From: Alphaproteobacteria bacterium
Lineage (GTDB): Bacteria; Pseudomonadota; Alphaproteobacteria; BOG-932; Roseiterribacteraceae
Assembly: GCA_903970575.1 (NCBI GenBank)
Contig: CAJCJC010000174.1
Span: 1-18,174 of the forward strand
Reading direction: 5' to 3'
Length of the DNA: 18,174 nt
This document shows, piece by piece, positions 1 through 7,422 of this stretch. Under the pieces are notes generated by a model. The model was not told the origin of the DNA. It was given only the letters and a program-made list of their open reading frames with translations, and searched no databases. The position numbers and the translations under genes were made by a program. Every line of letters starts with the position of its first letter. Within the stretch, counting starts at the first letter, position 1.

Positions 1-899
1 CCATGGTCGGGCGAGGTGCGAATAAAGCTTAGCCCCAGGGTAACATTGACTCCGTTATCGTAATCGATCGTTTTCAGTGGGATCAAAGCCTGGTCGTGGT
101 AGTGGCAAATCGCGACATCATATTCCGCCCGCGCGCGGGCATGGAACATCGTATCGGGAGATTTTGGCCCCTCCACCCGCCAACCTTCCGCGCGCAATGC
201 GGCGATCGCGGGGCCGACGATTTCGATCTCCTCACGCCCCATCGCGCCGTTCTCCCCCGCATGGGGATTAACCCCCGCCACGGCGATCCTCGGATCGGCG
301 ATGCCCAATCGATCGCGAAGCGCTAACGCGGCGATCCTGGCCTTGGTCACGATACCGTCGACCGAGAGTGAATCGAGCGCTGTCCGCAATGATTGATGCA
401 CGGTCACAGGCACGACGCGAAGCCCATCGACGACCAGCATCATCACCGAAGGCGTCTCCGATTTGTCCAGCGCCGCCAGGAATTCGGTATGGCCGGGATA
501 GGCGAATCCGGCTTCATACAGCGTCGCCTTCTGGATCGGGTTGGTCACCATGGCGGAAGCCTCACCCGCAAGGATCAGCGCGTGCGCACGCGCGATGCTT
601 TCAATGACCAGCCCGGCGTTCCTGGCGTGCGGCCTTCCGGCAATGGCGATGACAGGCCCTGAAAGGGGCAGAACGGGAAGGTAGTTCGGAAATGTCGCCG
701 CCGTCTCGTTTGGGTAGTCGATGCGCCGTATCGGAATATCCATCCCGATCCTTGCCGCCAGACCGCGCAGCCGTTCCGGATCGTCGATCATGAAGAAAGG
801 CGGGATGTTAACGGCGTCGCGCGCTCGCCACGCCTTGATCGCCACCTCGCCGCCAATTCCCGCCGGCTCGCCCATGGTCAGGCAAAGCGGCGCCGCCAC
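1..899 (-). CDS. pdxA: 4-hydroxythreonine-4-phosphate dehydrogenase PdxA (3' end cut by the window edge)
   Basis: PdxA oxidises 4-phosphohydroxy-L-threonine with NAD in the cytoplasmic DXP-dependent route to pyridoxal phosphate. The reading frame gives 299 complete codons before the left edge. The family is about 330 residues, so roughly 30 to 40 C-terminal residues are missing. Seen in the translation: MGEPAGIG near residue 9, the substrate-binding GHTE (136-139), and the three metal-binding histidines H168, H213 (NPHAGENG) and H268 (CHYHDQ), spaced exactly as H166/H211/H266 of E. coli PdxA. The visible end, RTSPDHG, is also a conserved family motif. I chose the GTG at 899, which gives an N-terminus MAAPLCLTMGEPAG of normal family length; the only ATG further in (875) starts inside the conserved motif. 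The gene follows surA by 28 bases on the same strand and is presumably co-transcribed with it. A GGAGGG lies about 21 bases upstream, too far for a typical ribosome binding site. Confidence 0.95.
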   Translation of the reverse strand, partial: MAAPLCLTMGEPAGIGGEVAIKAWRARDAVNIPPFFMIDDPERLRGLAARIGMDIPIRRIDYPNETAATFPNYLPVLPLSGPVIAIAGRPHARNAGLVIESIARAHALILAGEASAMVTNPIQKATLYEAGFAYPGHTEFLAALDKSETPSVMMLVVDGLRVVPVTVHQSLRTALDSLSVDGIVTKARIAALALRDRLGIADPRIAVAGVNPHAGENGAMGREEIEIVGPAIAALRAEGWRVEGPKSPDTMFHARARAEYDVAICHYHDQALIPLKTIDYDNGVNVTLGLSFIRTSPDH

Positions 900-927
900 G
901 GGCGAAACCCGGCCGGCTAACCCTCCG

Positions 928-2223
928 CTAAACGCGGACGTCGACAAATCCCGAGGATCGAAGGTCGCTCAGATAACGTTGCTGCTGCATGTCCAGCCGC
1001 TCCATGTAAAGCTGGTTGGCGACCTGATCGCGGGTTGGCGGTTGGTGCTTGGGCGGGTCCTTCCTGGCGCAGACCATGAACATCATGATGCCGTCATTGG
1101 TTGGAATCGGTTGGCTCATCTGATTGACCTGGAGCGAAGCGACCAGCGCCGCGATGCCCTGCGGCAGCGCTCCGATCTTCGTCATCTGGTTCGGGCCGCC
1201 GATATCGCCGCCAAGGCCGTCGCGGCGCCCCTTTTCGTCGACGGCGGCGCAATTCGGAAGGCTGGCGCGGACTTTCTGCGCGTCCACCAACATCTGCTGG
1301 ACTTCTTCCTTGCTCGGTTGATGGTTAAAGGGGATCAACACATTCTTCAGATGGACCTCCGCCTCCCTGGGATCCCCGGCCAGCGCATCGCCCTTCGCCC
1401 GCAGCAGAAGGATGTGGTAGCCGGCCTGCGTACGGATCGGCGCGCTGATCTGCCCGGCCTGCATCTTGACAAGCGCTTGATTAAGCTCGTCCGGCAATTC
1501 GCCGTCCTGCACCTGTCCCATGTCGCCGCCTTCGGCGGCGCCGGCCGCCTGACTGAATTGCTGGGCCAGTTTTGCGAAGTTGGCGCCATGCTCCAACTGG
1601 GTTTCAAGCTGCGCGGCGAAGTCCTTCACCCGCAAATCGTCCGTTGGACTATCCACCGGCAGGAATATTTCGGCGACGACGTATTGCGGCTTGGCTATGC
1701 TGGACATCAGCTTGGAATAGGCGGAATCGATTTCCGCGTCGGTCACCTCGATACGGCGGCGGATTTCCTTCTGAACGACTTTCCGCCAGGCGGTTTGCGC
1801 CATCATTTCTTTCTCGAAGACGCTGAACGGCACGCCTTCCTTAACCAGAGATTCCTTTAACTGGTCGTAACTCTGGTGGTTCTGCTCGGCAGTCAGCTTG
1901 ATCTCGTTATCGACTTCTTCCTTGTCCACGGTCAGCTTCAGACGCTTGGCTTCCTGAACCCTCAGTTGATCGTCGATAAGCGCGTGCAGAACCTGCGGCT
2001 CCAGCTTTTCGCGAACCTCCGGTGTGTCGGGATAATTCCCGGCCAGCATAGCGAGCTTCAATCGGCCCTTAAGATCATCCTCCGAGATTGCCTCGTCATT
2101 GACGACGGCGACAATCTTTTCGACCGGGTCAGCCGCGCGCACCCGAGATGGGAAGCTCAGGAGCATGAGAGCCGCGGCCGTTATAGCTGCGGCGTGAAGA
2201 AGGGAGGGACGATGATCGGTCAT
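928..2223 (-). CDS. surA: Periplasmic peptidyl-prolyl isomerase / chaperone SurA
   Basis: SurA escorts unfolded outer-membrane proteins through the periplasm to the BAM complex. From the ATG at 2223 the product is 431 residues, the usual size. Residues 1-30 form a clear signal peptide (hydrophobic core around 11-24, cleavage after VRA30). An N-terminal SurA chaperone domain follows (about 33-165), beginning with the hallmark KIVAVVNDEAIS. A parvulin PPIase domain covers about 178-278, with AEGGDMG, an ELP.EL segment and the closing GYHILLL. A second, degenerate parvulin-like domain spans about 288-390. The frame stays open upstream to 2322, but those extra 33 residues are basic, would overlap lptG and would bury the signal peptide, so I rejected them. 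The ribosome binding site is weak (a GAG four bases ahead). A TTG nine bases upstream is an alternative start. The gene lies between lptG (32-base gap) and pdxA (28-base gap), consistent with one operon. Confidence 0.95.
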   Translation of the reverse strand: MTDHRPSLLHAAAITAAALMLLSFPSRVRAADPVEKIVAVVNDEAISEDDLKGRLKLAMLAGNYPDTPEVREKLEPQVLHALIDDQLRVQEAKRLKLTVDKEEVDNEIKLTAEQNHQSYDQLKESLVKEGVPFSVFEKEMMAQTAWRKVVQKEIRRRIEVTDAEIDSAYSKLMSSIAKPQYVVAEIFLPVDSPTDDLRVKDFAAQLETQLEHGANFAKLAQQFSQAAGAAEGGDMGQVQDGELPDELNQALVKMQAGQISAPIRTQAGYHILLLRAKGDALAGDPREAEVHLKNVLIPFNHQPSKEEVQQMLVDAQKVRASLPNCAAVDEKGRRDGLGGDIGGPNQMTKIGALPQGIAALVASLQVNQMSQPIPTNDGIMMFMVCARKDPPKHQPPTRDQVANQLYMERLDMQQQRYLSDLRSSGFVDVRV

Positions 2224-2255
2224 GGCGCTCAATTCTAGTCTTGGACGGTTAAGCT

Positions 2256-3359
2256 TCAGCCATCTTCCAGGTACAGCAACGCGCCGACGCCGCCAAGGAG
2301 GCTGAGGGCGGCAGGCGTCCATGCGGCGAGGAAAAGCGGAATTGTTTCCGATTCACCCAACGCGCGAACGACGTTACCAAGGAAAAAGAGCGAAAATGCT
2401 GCGACAATGCCAGTGGTGATCACGAAGAGCGTGCCGCCGCGCCGCGTCTGTCGAAGACCGGCGGCCGCGGCAAGCAGAACCAGACCGCCGAAAAGAAAAG
2501 GATCCGCCAGCAGACCGAGATATTGAAGCCGCAGGCGCACGGCGGAAATGCCTGTCGCTTCCATCGTGTTGATGTAATGCTGGATGGTCCAGAACGAATG
2601 ACTATTCGGCGAGGCGAAGATTTCCTCGATCTTCCCGGGCGTCATATCCGTCGGAATCAAGGTCTTTTCGACCATGACAGGCCGCTCGTCCGGATGGTCG
2701 GGGTGATTGAGGACGCCCCTGTCCACTTCCCAGTTCGTCCCGACTAGGGCTGCTTCCGGCGCGTCGAGGCGTCCGGTCAGGTCATCCGAGTCTGTCAGGA
2801 AATAGATGGATACATTCTTCAACCGCCACGTGTCGGAATCCACATTGTCGGCGTGAATGATTGTATAGGAATCGACGCCGCTTTGGCGCAGCCAGAGGCC
2901 GCCCGCCGATAGGTCGATGGTGCTGGTCTTCCCGCGCAGCAGGGTACTGTCCATTTCGTCATAACGCGCGCTGAAGGCCGACCCGATCGGGTTGATCACC
3001 GTCATTTTGATCAGTCCGATCGAAACCGCCACCAGGAACGCTGGCATCAGGAATTGCCATGCCGAAATTCCGACCGCTCTCAGAACCGCAAGCTCGCTTG
3101 TGCGGGTCAATCGCCAGAATGTGAACAGAGCGCCAAACAGGACCGCGAACTGAAAAAGCTGTTGTCCGACCCCAGGAAGCTGAAAAAACGACATCTTGGC
3201 GATCTGCGTGAACGTGACCTCCGGGTGACTGGCGGCGCGGCGCAACAGCTCCAGGGAATCGATCAGATAGATAACCATCAGCAGGATGCTAATGAACATC
3301 ATGAAGCTGCCGAAGAACTGACGCCCCAGATATTTCAGCAGGGTCAGCGATATGCTCAT
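2256..3359 (-). CDS. lptG: LPS export permease LptG
   Basis: LptG is one of two membrane subunits of the LptB2FG ABC exporter, which extracts lipopolysaccharide from the inner membrane and passes it to the periplasmic LptC/LptA bridge. The product is 367 residues from the ATG at 3359. Predicted membrane segments lie around 13-35, 55-82 and 100-120, followed by a soluble periplasmic domain (about 125-275) and three more segments near the C-terminus: the standard LptF/LptG (YjgP/YjgQ) layout. The cytoplasmic TRTSELAVLRAVGIS segment (about 86-100) is the conserved region facing the LptB ATPase. The start ATG overlaps the lptF stop codon as ATGA, so translation is likely coupled. The frame is open 19 residues further upstream (to 3416), but that Ala-rich extension overlaps lptF more deeply and is not family-like. 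No lptD follows the gene, which is unusual for this gene order. Confidence 0.93.
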   Translation of the reverse strand: MSISLTLLKYLGRQFFGSFMMFISILLMVIYLIDSLELLRRAASHPEVTFTQIAKMSFFQLPGVGQQLFQFAVLFGALFTFWRLTRTSELAVLRAVGISAWQFLMPAFLVAVSIGLIKMTVINPIGSAFSARYDEMDSTLLRGKTSTIDLSAGGLWLRQSGVDSYTIIHADNVDSDTWRLKNVSIYFLTDSDDLTGRLDAPEAALVGTNWEVDRGVLNHPDHPDERPVMVEKTLIPTDMTPGKIEEIFASPNSHSFWTIQHYINTMEATGISAVRLRLQYLGLLADPFLFGGLVLLAAAAGLRQTRRGGTLFVITTGIVAAFSLFFLGNVVRALGESETIPLFLAAWTPAALSLLGGVGALLYLEDG

Positions 3360-4513
3360 GCCGGCTGCCAGTTCAGGACCCAGCGCGGCAGCACCTTCGG
3401 CAGCCAAAGCCGCCATGGCTGAAGCCCGTCATTGGCGCGCGCGAACATGATCGTCATGACGATAATGGGCATCAGCGCCGCGACGTACAGGAGTGGGATC
3501 GCGATCCAATGATTGCGCGCGAAATCGGCCAGCCCGATCGCCGATCCCTCGATCGCGATCACCAAGGTCGATCCGATAAGAATCCGCCGCGTCTGCCCGC
3601 GCCGGTCGAAGCCGCCGCCCAATAGCGTGTAAAGACCAAGGGTGGTGAGTGCGAGCGCGAAGAGCGGGCTGGCGATCCGATTATGGGCCTCGGCGCGGAA
3701 GGCGTTTGCGAACCCCGCGTCGGCCGGCCCGGTCTCGCCGGCTAAAAGTTCCGGCAAGGTCCGCTCGCTAGGTTCCTTCCAGCGCGCCGTCAGCGCCTCC
3801 TGAACCTGCTGAAGGTCGACGGTGCCGCGTTCGAATTCCGTCGTTCGCGGCCGCCCCGTAACGGGGTCCACCTCTTGTCGGCTCACATCATAAACGATGA
3901 TCTCAGGGCCATGGTCGCCATCCACCAGCACGCCGCGCTTTGCCACGGTCGTGGTCGGTCGCCCGTTCGACTGCTCCTGATAGATTAATATTCCCGATAA
4001 ATCCCCATTTGGCGCCCGGTCGCGGACATAGATGGTCATTTTTTCGCCGATCGGATTGAATACGCCGGCATTAATAGGCGCGCCCGCGAACTGGGTGCGG
4101 GTGATATCCTGCAATGTTTTCAGCCGTTCATTGGCCGCCGGCGCAATGAAGGCGTTGAGCACGAACACGCTCAGCGCGACAAATAACCCCATTGTGATCG
4201 CCGGCGCGGCCAGCCGCCATTGGCTGAGCCCCAGCGCGCGCAGGACGATCAGTTCGCTCTCCGCCGTCAACTTGTTGTACACAAAGACGATAACCGAGAA
4301 ATAGATGATCGGCAGAACGACGGCGACGATCGGCGGCATCGCCAGCAGAACGAGCCACAGGAAAAGACCCAGCGGCGCGCCGCCATTGACCGCCATTTCA
4401 AAGAACTTCAGCGACTCGATCAACCAGGCGACAAGGCTGACGATCGTCGCCGCGATCAGCGTCGAAACCGCAAGATTGCGAAATAGGTAACGAGAGACCA
4501 AACTCGGCTGCAT
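3356..4513 (-). CDS. lptF: LPS export permease LptF
   Basis: LptF is the partner of LptG in the LptB2FG lipopolysaccharide exporter of the inner membrane. The product is 385 residues. Membrane segments lie around 15-35, 48-78 and 102-122, a periplasmic domain spans about 125-280, and three segments follow near residues 285-357, ending in a short basic cytoplasmic tail. The TAESELIVLRALGLS motif (83-97) matches the conserved loop of the family, and LptG carries a near copy of it. The opening SRYLFRNL is also typical of LptF. The gene is first in the minus-strand cluster, and its stop shares four bases with the lptG start. No strong Shine-Dalgarno sequence precedes the ATG. A plausible promoter lies 30 to 60 bases upstream. 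Confidence 0.93.
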   Translation of the reverse strand: MQPSLVSRYLFRNLAVSTLIAATIVSLVAWLIESLKFFEMAVNGGAPLGLFLWLVLLAMPPIVAVVLPIIYFSVIVFVYNKLTAESELIVLRALGLSQWRLAAPAITMGLFVALSVFVLNAFIAPAANERLKTLQDITRTQFAGAPINAGVFNPIGEKMTIYVRDRAPNGDLSGILIYQEQSNGRPTTTVAKRGVLVDGDHGPEIIVYDVSRQEVDPVTGRPRTTEFERGTVDLQQVQEALTARWKEPSERTLPELLAGETGPADAGFANAFRAEAHNRIASPLFALALTTLGLYTLLGGGFDRRGQTRRILIGSTLVIAIEGSAIGLADFARNHWIAIPLLYVAALMPIIVMTIMFARANDGLQPWRLWLPKVLPRWVLNWQPA

Positions 4514-4543
4514 GCGATCAATACTTGGTATGATGTGACGCGT

Positions 4544-4573
4544 ACTCTACCGGCTCGACAGCCGTTTTGACAA
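4544..4573 (-). promoter_or_regulatory. Candidate promoter of lptF-lptG-surA-pdxA
   Basis: On the minus strand TTGTCA (4573-4568) and TAGAGT (4549-4544) are separated by 18 bases. They match five of six and four of six bases of the sigma-70-type -35 and -10 boxes and lie about 31 bases ahead of the lptF ATG. This was found by reading only; no transcription data support it. Confidence 0.35.
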
Positions 4574-4642
4574 ATTTTTCCGAATGGCTTTCTTGCGCGG
4601 CGGCTTGTAGACAATCGATTCTGTTCCGCCTCAGGGCCTTAT

Positions 4643-4648
4643 AAGGTG
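4643..4648 (+). promoter_or_regulatory. Ribosome binding site of pepA
   Basis: AAGGTG lies six bases before the ATG at 4655. A GTG start at 4646 would fall inside this same element and would lack its own binding site, so the ATG is favoured as the pepA start. Confidence 0.6.
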
Positions 4649-4654
4649 TTCGCG

Positions 4655-6148
4655 ATGGAGATCAGCTTCGTCAAACCCGCGCTTCCCGGCAGCGGCACGA
4701 TCGTTCTCTTGGTTGCGGAGGAGCGGGGATTGGGCCCGCTCGGCCTGACCGTCGACAAGGCGGCCGGCGGTCAGCTCGTGCGTGCGATGAGCGCCGCTGC
4801 GTTCATCGGCAAGCATGACGAAACGTTGACGATCCAGGCCCCCGCCTGGTTCGACCGGGTTCTTCTGGTCGGATTGGGAAAACTGGATCAGCTGAAGCCG
4901 ACCGCTATCGAAACCCTTGGCGGAACGATCTACAGTCAACTTACGTCCGCCAAGGCGGGGTCGGCCACGATCGTCGCCGAACTGCCGGAGGACGCGCCCG
5001 CAGGACTCAACATCGCGACGGACCTGGCGCAGGGGGCGTTGTTGCGCTCCTACCGGTTCGAGAAATATCGGACTGTCGAGCGTCCGGGTCACAAGTCGGC
5101 TTTGACCGAACTGACGATCGCGGCGAACCATCCGAACGCCGCGCGCACCTCTTTCGGCCGCTCGAAGGCGATCGCCGAGGGCGTTTTCTTCACCCGTGAC
5201 CTGGTGTCCGAGCCCGCGAACATCCTCTACCCCGAAAGCTTCGCCGAACGCGTCCGGGAACGCATGACTGCGCTTGGCGTCACCGTCGAGATCTTGGGCG
5301 AAGCCAAACTCGCCAAGCTCGGCATGGGCGCGCTCCTTGGCGTGGGGCAGGGGAGCGAGCGGGAAACGCAGCTGGTGGTGATGACGTATAACGGCGCTCC
5401 TAAGGTTAAGAACAAGCGGCCCGTCGCCTTCGTTGGCAAGGGCGTGACGTTCGATACCGGGGGCATCTCGCTAAAACCCGGTCCCGGCATGGAAGACATG
5501 AAATGGGATATGGCCGGGGCTGGCGCGGTCGCCGGTCTGATCGCCGCGCTCGCCGGGAGAAAGGCCAAGGTGAATGCCGTGGGCGTCATCGCCCTGGTCG
5601 AGAACATGCCGGATGGCAAGGCGCAGCGGCCGGGCGATATCGTCAAATCCATGTCCGGCCAGACGATAGAGGTGCTGAACACCGACGCTGAGGGCCGGCT
5701 CGCCCTAGCTGACGCGCTTTGGTATACGATCGACCGTTTCAAGCCGCAGGCGGTGGTTGACCTCGCCACACTGACCGGGGCCGTGATCATCGCCCTTGGC
5801 GGCGAATTCGCCGGCCTGTTCGCCAATGACGACACCCTCGCGGAGCAACTTCTGGCCGCCGGATTGGAGAGCGGGGAAAAATTGTGGCGTTTGCCCATGG
5901 CCGACGCCTATGACCGTCAGATCGACAGCGACGCGGCCGATATGAAGAATATAGCCGGCGATCGCGGGGCCGGCAGCGCCATTGGCGCGGTCTTCCTCAA
6001 GCGTTTCGTCAAAGACGCGCGCTGGGCGCATCTCGACATCGCCGGCGTCGCCTGGTCCAAGAAGGATAAGCCCACCATTCCTAAGGGCGCCACGGCGTTC
6101 GGCGTGCGCCTGCTCGATCGTTTCGTCGCGGACGTTTTCGAGCATTGA
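4655..6148 (+). CDS. pepA: Leucyl aminopeptidase PepA (M17 family)
   Basis: PepA is a cytoplasmic, hexameric dinuclear metallopeptidase that removes N-terminal residues from peptides. In some bacteria it is also a DNA-binding accessory factor. The product is 497 residues, the normal length. An N-terminal domain (about 1-160) precedes the catalytic domain. The metal and active-site residues are all visible: K262 and D267 in GKGVTFDTGG, K274 in SLKP, D285 in KWDMAG, and D344, E346 and R348 in NTDAEGRL. All seven are offset by eight from K270, D275, K282, D293, D352, E354 and R356 of E. coli PepA. The ATG at 4655 is chosen over the GTG at 4646 because AAGGTG is well placed for it. holC follows after 19 bases, a pairing common in proteobacteria. 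The gene is divergent from lptF. Confidence 0.96.
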   Translation: MEISFVKPALPGSGTIVLLVAEERGLGPLGLTVDKAAGGQLVRAMSAAAFIGKHDETLTIQAPAWFDRVLLVGLGKLDQLKPTAIETLGGTIYSQLTSAKAGSATIVAELPEDAPAGLNIATDLAQGALLRSYRFEKYRTVERPGHKSALTELTIAANHPNAARTSFGRSKAIAEGVFFTRDLVSEPANILYPESFAERVRERMTALGVTVEILGEAKLAKLGMGALLGVGQGSERETQLVVMTYNGAPKVKNKRPVAFVGKGVTFDTGGISLKPGPGMEDMKWDMAGAGAVAGLIAALAGRKAKVNAVGVIALVENMPDGKAQRPGDIVKSMSGQTIEVLNTDAEGRLALADALWYTIDRFKPQAVVDLATLTGAVIIALGGEFAGLFANDDTLAEQLLAAGLESGEKLWRLPMADAYDRQIDSDAADMKNIAGDRGAGSAIGAVFLKRFVKDARWAHLDIAGVAWSKKDKPTIPKGATAFGVRLLDRFVADVFEH

Positions 6149-6167
6149 TTTCGGTTTCCCGCGCTCC

Positions 6168-6611
6168 ATGACCGAAATCCGCTTTTACCATTTGCAACGG
6201 CAATCGCTTTTCGATGTTTTGCCGTCGCTGTTGGAAAAGGCGCGGGAACGCGGCCACCGCGTCGTCGTTCAGGCCGGTTCCCCCGAACGGGTCAAGGCTC
6301 TTGACGCGCTTCTCTGGACCTATCGGCCGGAAAGTTTCCTACCCCACGGAGCGGCCGGAACTGGCATGGCGGAGGATCAGCCGATTTGGCTGACCGCGAT
6401 CGAGGAATGCCCAAATCAGGCGGATGTGTTGATCCTGGTGGACGGCGCGGCTGCCGACGTGGCGCATTACGCGCTGTGCTGCGAAGTGTTCGACGGCCTG
6501 GACGAGACCTCTTTGACGGCTGCCCGTGGGCGATGGATGCAATACAAGGCCGCCGGCTATGCTCTCACCTATTGGCAACAGGGCGACCGCGGCTGGGAAA
6601 AGCGCGCCTGA
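6168..6611 (+). CDS. holC: DNA polymerase III chi subunit HolC
   Basis: Chi links the clamp-loader complex of the replicative polymerase to single-stranded DNA-binding protein. The product is 147 residues, a typical chi length. It begins MTEIRFYHLQ, followed by a leucine-rich helix and a Rossmann-like core containing ALDALLWTYRPESFLPHG, the segment QPIWLT, and ADVLILVDGA, all characteristic of the family. The C-terminus ends GYALTYWQQGDRGWEKRA, matching the usual aromatic finish (Y.YW.Q...GW). The ATG at 6168 lies 19 bases after pepA; upstream in-frame codons overlap pepA and are not family-like. There is no obvious Shine-Dalgarno sequence, so translation may depend on pepA. The partner psi (holD) is not in the window. 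Confidence 0.9.
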   Translation: MTEIRFYHLQRQSLFDVLPSLLEKARERGHRVVVQAGSPERVKALDALLWTYRPESFLPHGAAGTGMAEDQPIWLTAIEECPNQADVLILVDGAAADVAHYALCCEVFDGLDETSLTAARGRWMQYKAAGYALTYWQQGDRGWEKRA

Positions 6612-6656
6612 CTATCTACGCTAGCTAACACAGCTCGCCAGTAAGGTGGACGGCGC

Positions 6657-6683
6657 GTGGGTCCGCCGCTATAAGGCGCCCAC
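6657..6683 (+). other. Hairpin in the holC-ndk intergenic region
   Basis: GTGGG (6657-6661) pairs with CCCAC (6679-6683) and CGCC (6664-6667) with GGCG (6675-6678). A two-base bulge separates the stems and the loop is seven bases. No T-run follows, so it is a weak terminator candidate for pepA-holC. It could equally lie in the ndk leader. The loop contains TATAAG, which resembles a -10 box, but no convincing -35 accompanies it. Confidence 0.3.
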
Positions 6684-6721
6684 TTCCAACTTCCTTCTCC
6701 CGGAAACACGCGAGAGCCCGC

Positions 6722-7144
6722 ATGACTGTCGAACTCACCTTCTCGATTATCAAACCCGACGCCACGCGGCGCAATCTCACCGGCGCGGTCAACCAGAAGC
6801 TTGAGGCGGCAGGTCTGAGGATCGTCGCGCAAAAACGCGCTCATCTGACCGAGGCTCAGGCGAAGGCTTTCTATGGGGTGCATGCCGCGCGTCCGTTTTA
6901 TGCCGATCTCGTCAAGTTCATGACCTCGGGTCCGGTCGTGCTTCAGGTTCTTGAGGGAGAGAACGCGGTTTTAAAGAACCGTGAAGTCATGGGCGCGACA
7001 AACCCGGCGAACGCCGAACCCGGCACCATTCGCAAGGAGTTCGCTGAGTCGATCGAGGCGAACTCGGTCCATGGATCGGACAGCCTGGAGAATGCAAAGA
7101 CTGAAATCGCGTTCTTTTTCGCGGAAACCGAAATCGTCGGTTGA
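6722..7144 (+). CDS. ndk: Nucleoside diphosphate kinase
   Basis: Ndk transfers the terminal phosphate of ATP to nucleoside diphosphates through a phosphohistidine intermediate and balances the NTP and dNTP pools in the cytoplasm. The product is 140 residues, standard for bacteria. It contains the N-terminal TFSIIKPDA, the [11 protein letters not shown] segment, [11 protein letters not shown], and the active-site motif NSVHGSDS with catalytic H117 at the same number as in E. coli. The start ATG is preceded by GAGAG six bases upstream, a modest binding site. The gene stands 110 bases after holC and is followed by a perfect palindrome and a convergent small gene, so its transcript probably ends there. 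Confidence 0.97.
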   Translation: MTVELTFSIIKPDATRRNLTGAVNQKLEAAGLRIVAQKRAHLTEAQAKAFYGVHAARPFYADLVKFMTSGPVVLQVLEGENAVLKNREVMGATNPANAEPGTIRKEFAESIEANSVHGSDSLENAKTEIAFFFAETEIVG

Positions 7145-7157
7145 ACGATTGATGCTT

Positions 7158-7185
7158 CGATGCCGGCGCGGCCGCGCCGGCATCG
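7158..7185. terminator. Perfect 28-base palindrome between ndk and a convergent small gene
   Basis: The sequence from 7158 to 7185 equals its own reverse complement, with a core of CCGGCGCGGCCGCGCCGG. It lies 14 bases after the ndk stop and 6 bases after the stop of the opposing small gene. That position suits a bidirectional transcription end. There is no T-run on either side, and a perfect palindrome leaves only a small loop, so intrinsic termination is inferred, not shown. Confidence 0.5.
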
Positions 7186-7190
7186 CGTGA

Positions 7191-7337
7191 TTACAGAACC
7201 CCTGTGATCCAGCCGACGAACAGCACAACCACGATGACGCCTATGATCCCGCGCACGAGCAGATGGGTGAAGCCCGTCCACATAGCGACGTGGGATTTGA
7301 TATCGGGAAAATCGTCTGGGGTGGACGGGCTCTGCAT
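7191..7337 (-). CDS. Small membrane protein resembling aa3-type cytochrome c oxidase subunit IV
   Basis: A 48-residue protein read from the ATG at 7337 to a TAA at 7193-7191. Residues 1-22 are polar (TPDDFPDIKSHVAMWTGF) and about 25-47 form one strongly hydrophobic segment. The pattern H...W.GFT.LL..G...V.VV.. followed by a single helix resembles the bacterial aa3-type cytochrome c oxidase subunit IV family (Pfam COX4_pro_2), a one-helix accessory subunit of the terminal oxidase. The ribosome binding site is good: GAGGA six bases ahead of the ATG. The gene is solitary, between ndk (convergent) and purN (same strand, 85 bases away), with no other oxidase genes nearby. The family call rests on pattern memory over a very short protein; that the gene is real is better supported than its function. 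Confidence 0.65.
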   Translation of the reverse strand: MQSPSTPDDFPDIKSHVAMWTGFTHLLVRGIIGVIVVVLFVGWITGVL

Positions 7338-7364
7338 TTCAATCCTCGTTAAACTTGCCTTGGT

Positions 7365-7394
7365 CTTTTAGGCCGGTTGGCGCGGCTTCATCAA
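7365..7394 (-). promoter_or_regulatory. Candidate promoter of the small oxidase-subunit-like gene
   Basis: On the minus strand TTGATG (7394-7389) and TAAAAG (7370-7365) lie 18 bases apart, about 27 bases ahead of the start at 7337. Each box matches four of six consensus bases. It lies between the purN stop and this gene, so the gene could be transcribed independently of purMN. Confidence 0.3.
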
Positions 7395-7422
7395 GTCGGT
7401 TATCCTAAGGCGCGCATCGATG

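Noticed and set aside
721..1860. A 379-codon plus-strand open frame opposite surA
   Set aside because: It lies antisense to a well-supported SurA frame, shows no recognisable domain, and is the kind of long shadow frame expected in GC-rich DNA.
4567..4595. A pepA promoter built on the perfect TTGACA at 4567-4572
   Set aside because: No acceptable -10 box lies 16 to 18 bases downstream (TTCTTG or similar), so it is not reported as a feature.
5227..5898. A 223-codon minus-strand open frame inside pepA
   Set aside because: It is antisense to the conserved catalytic domain of PepA and its Ser/Pro/Ala-rich translation has no family features.
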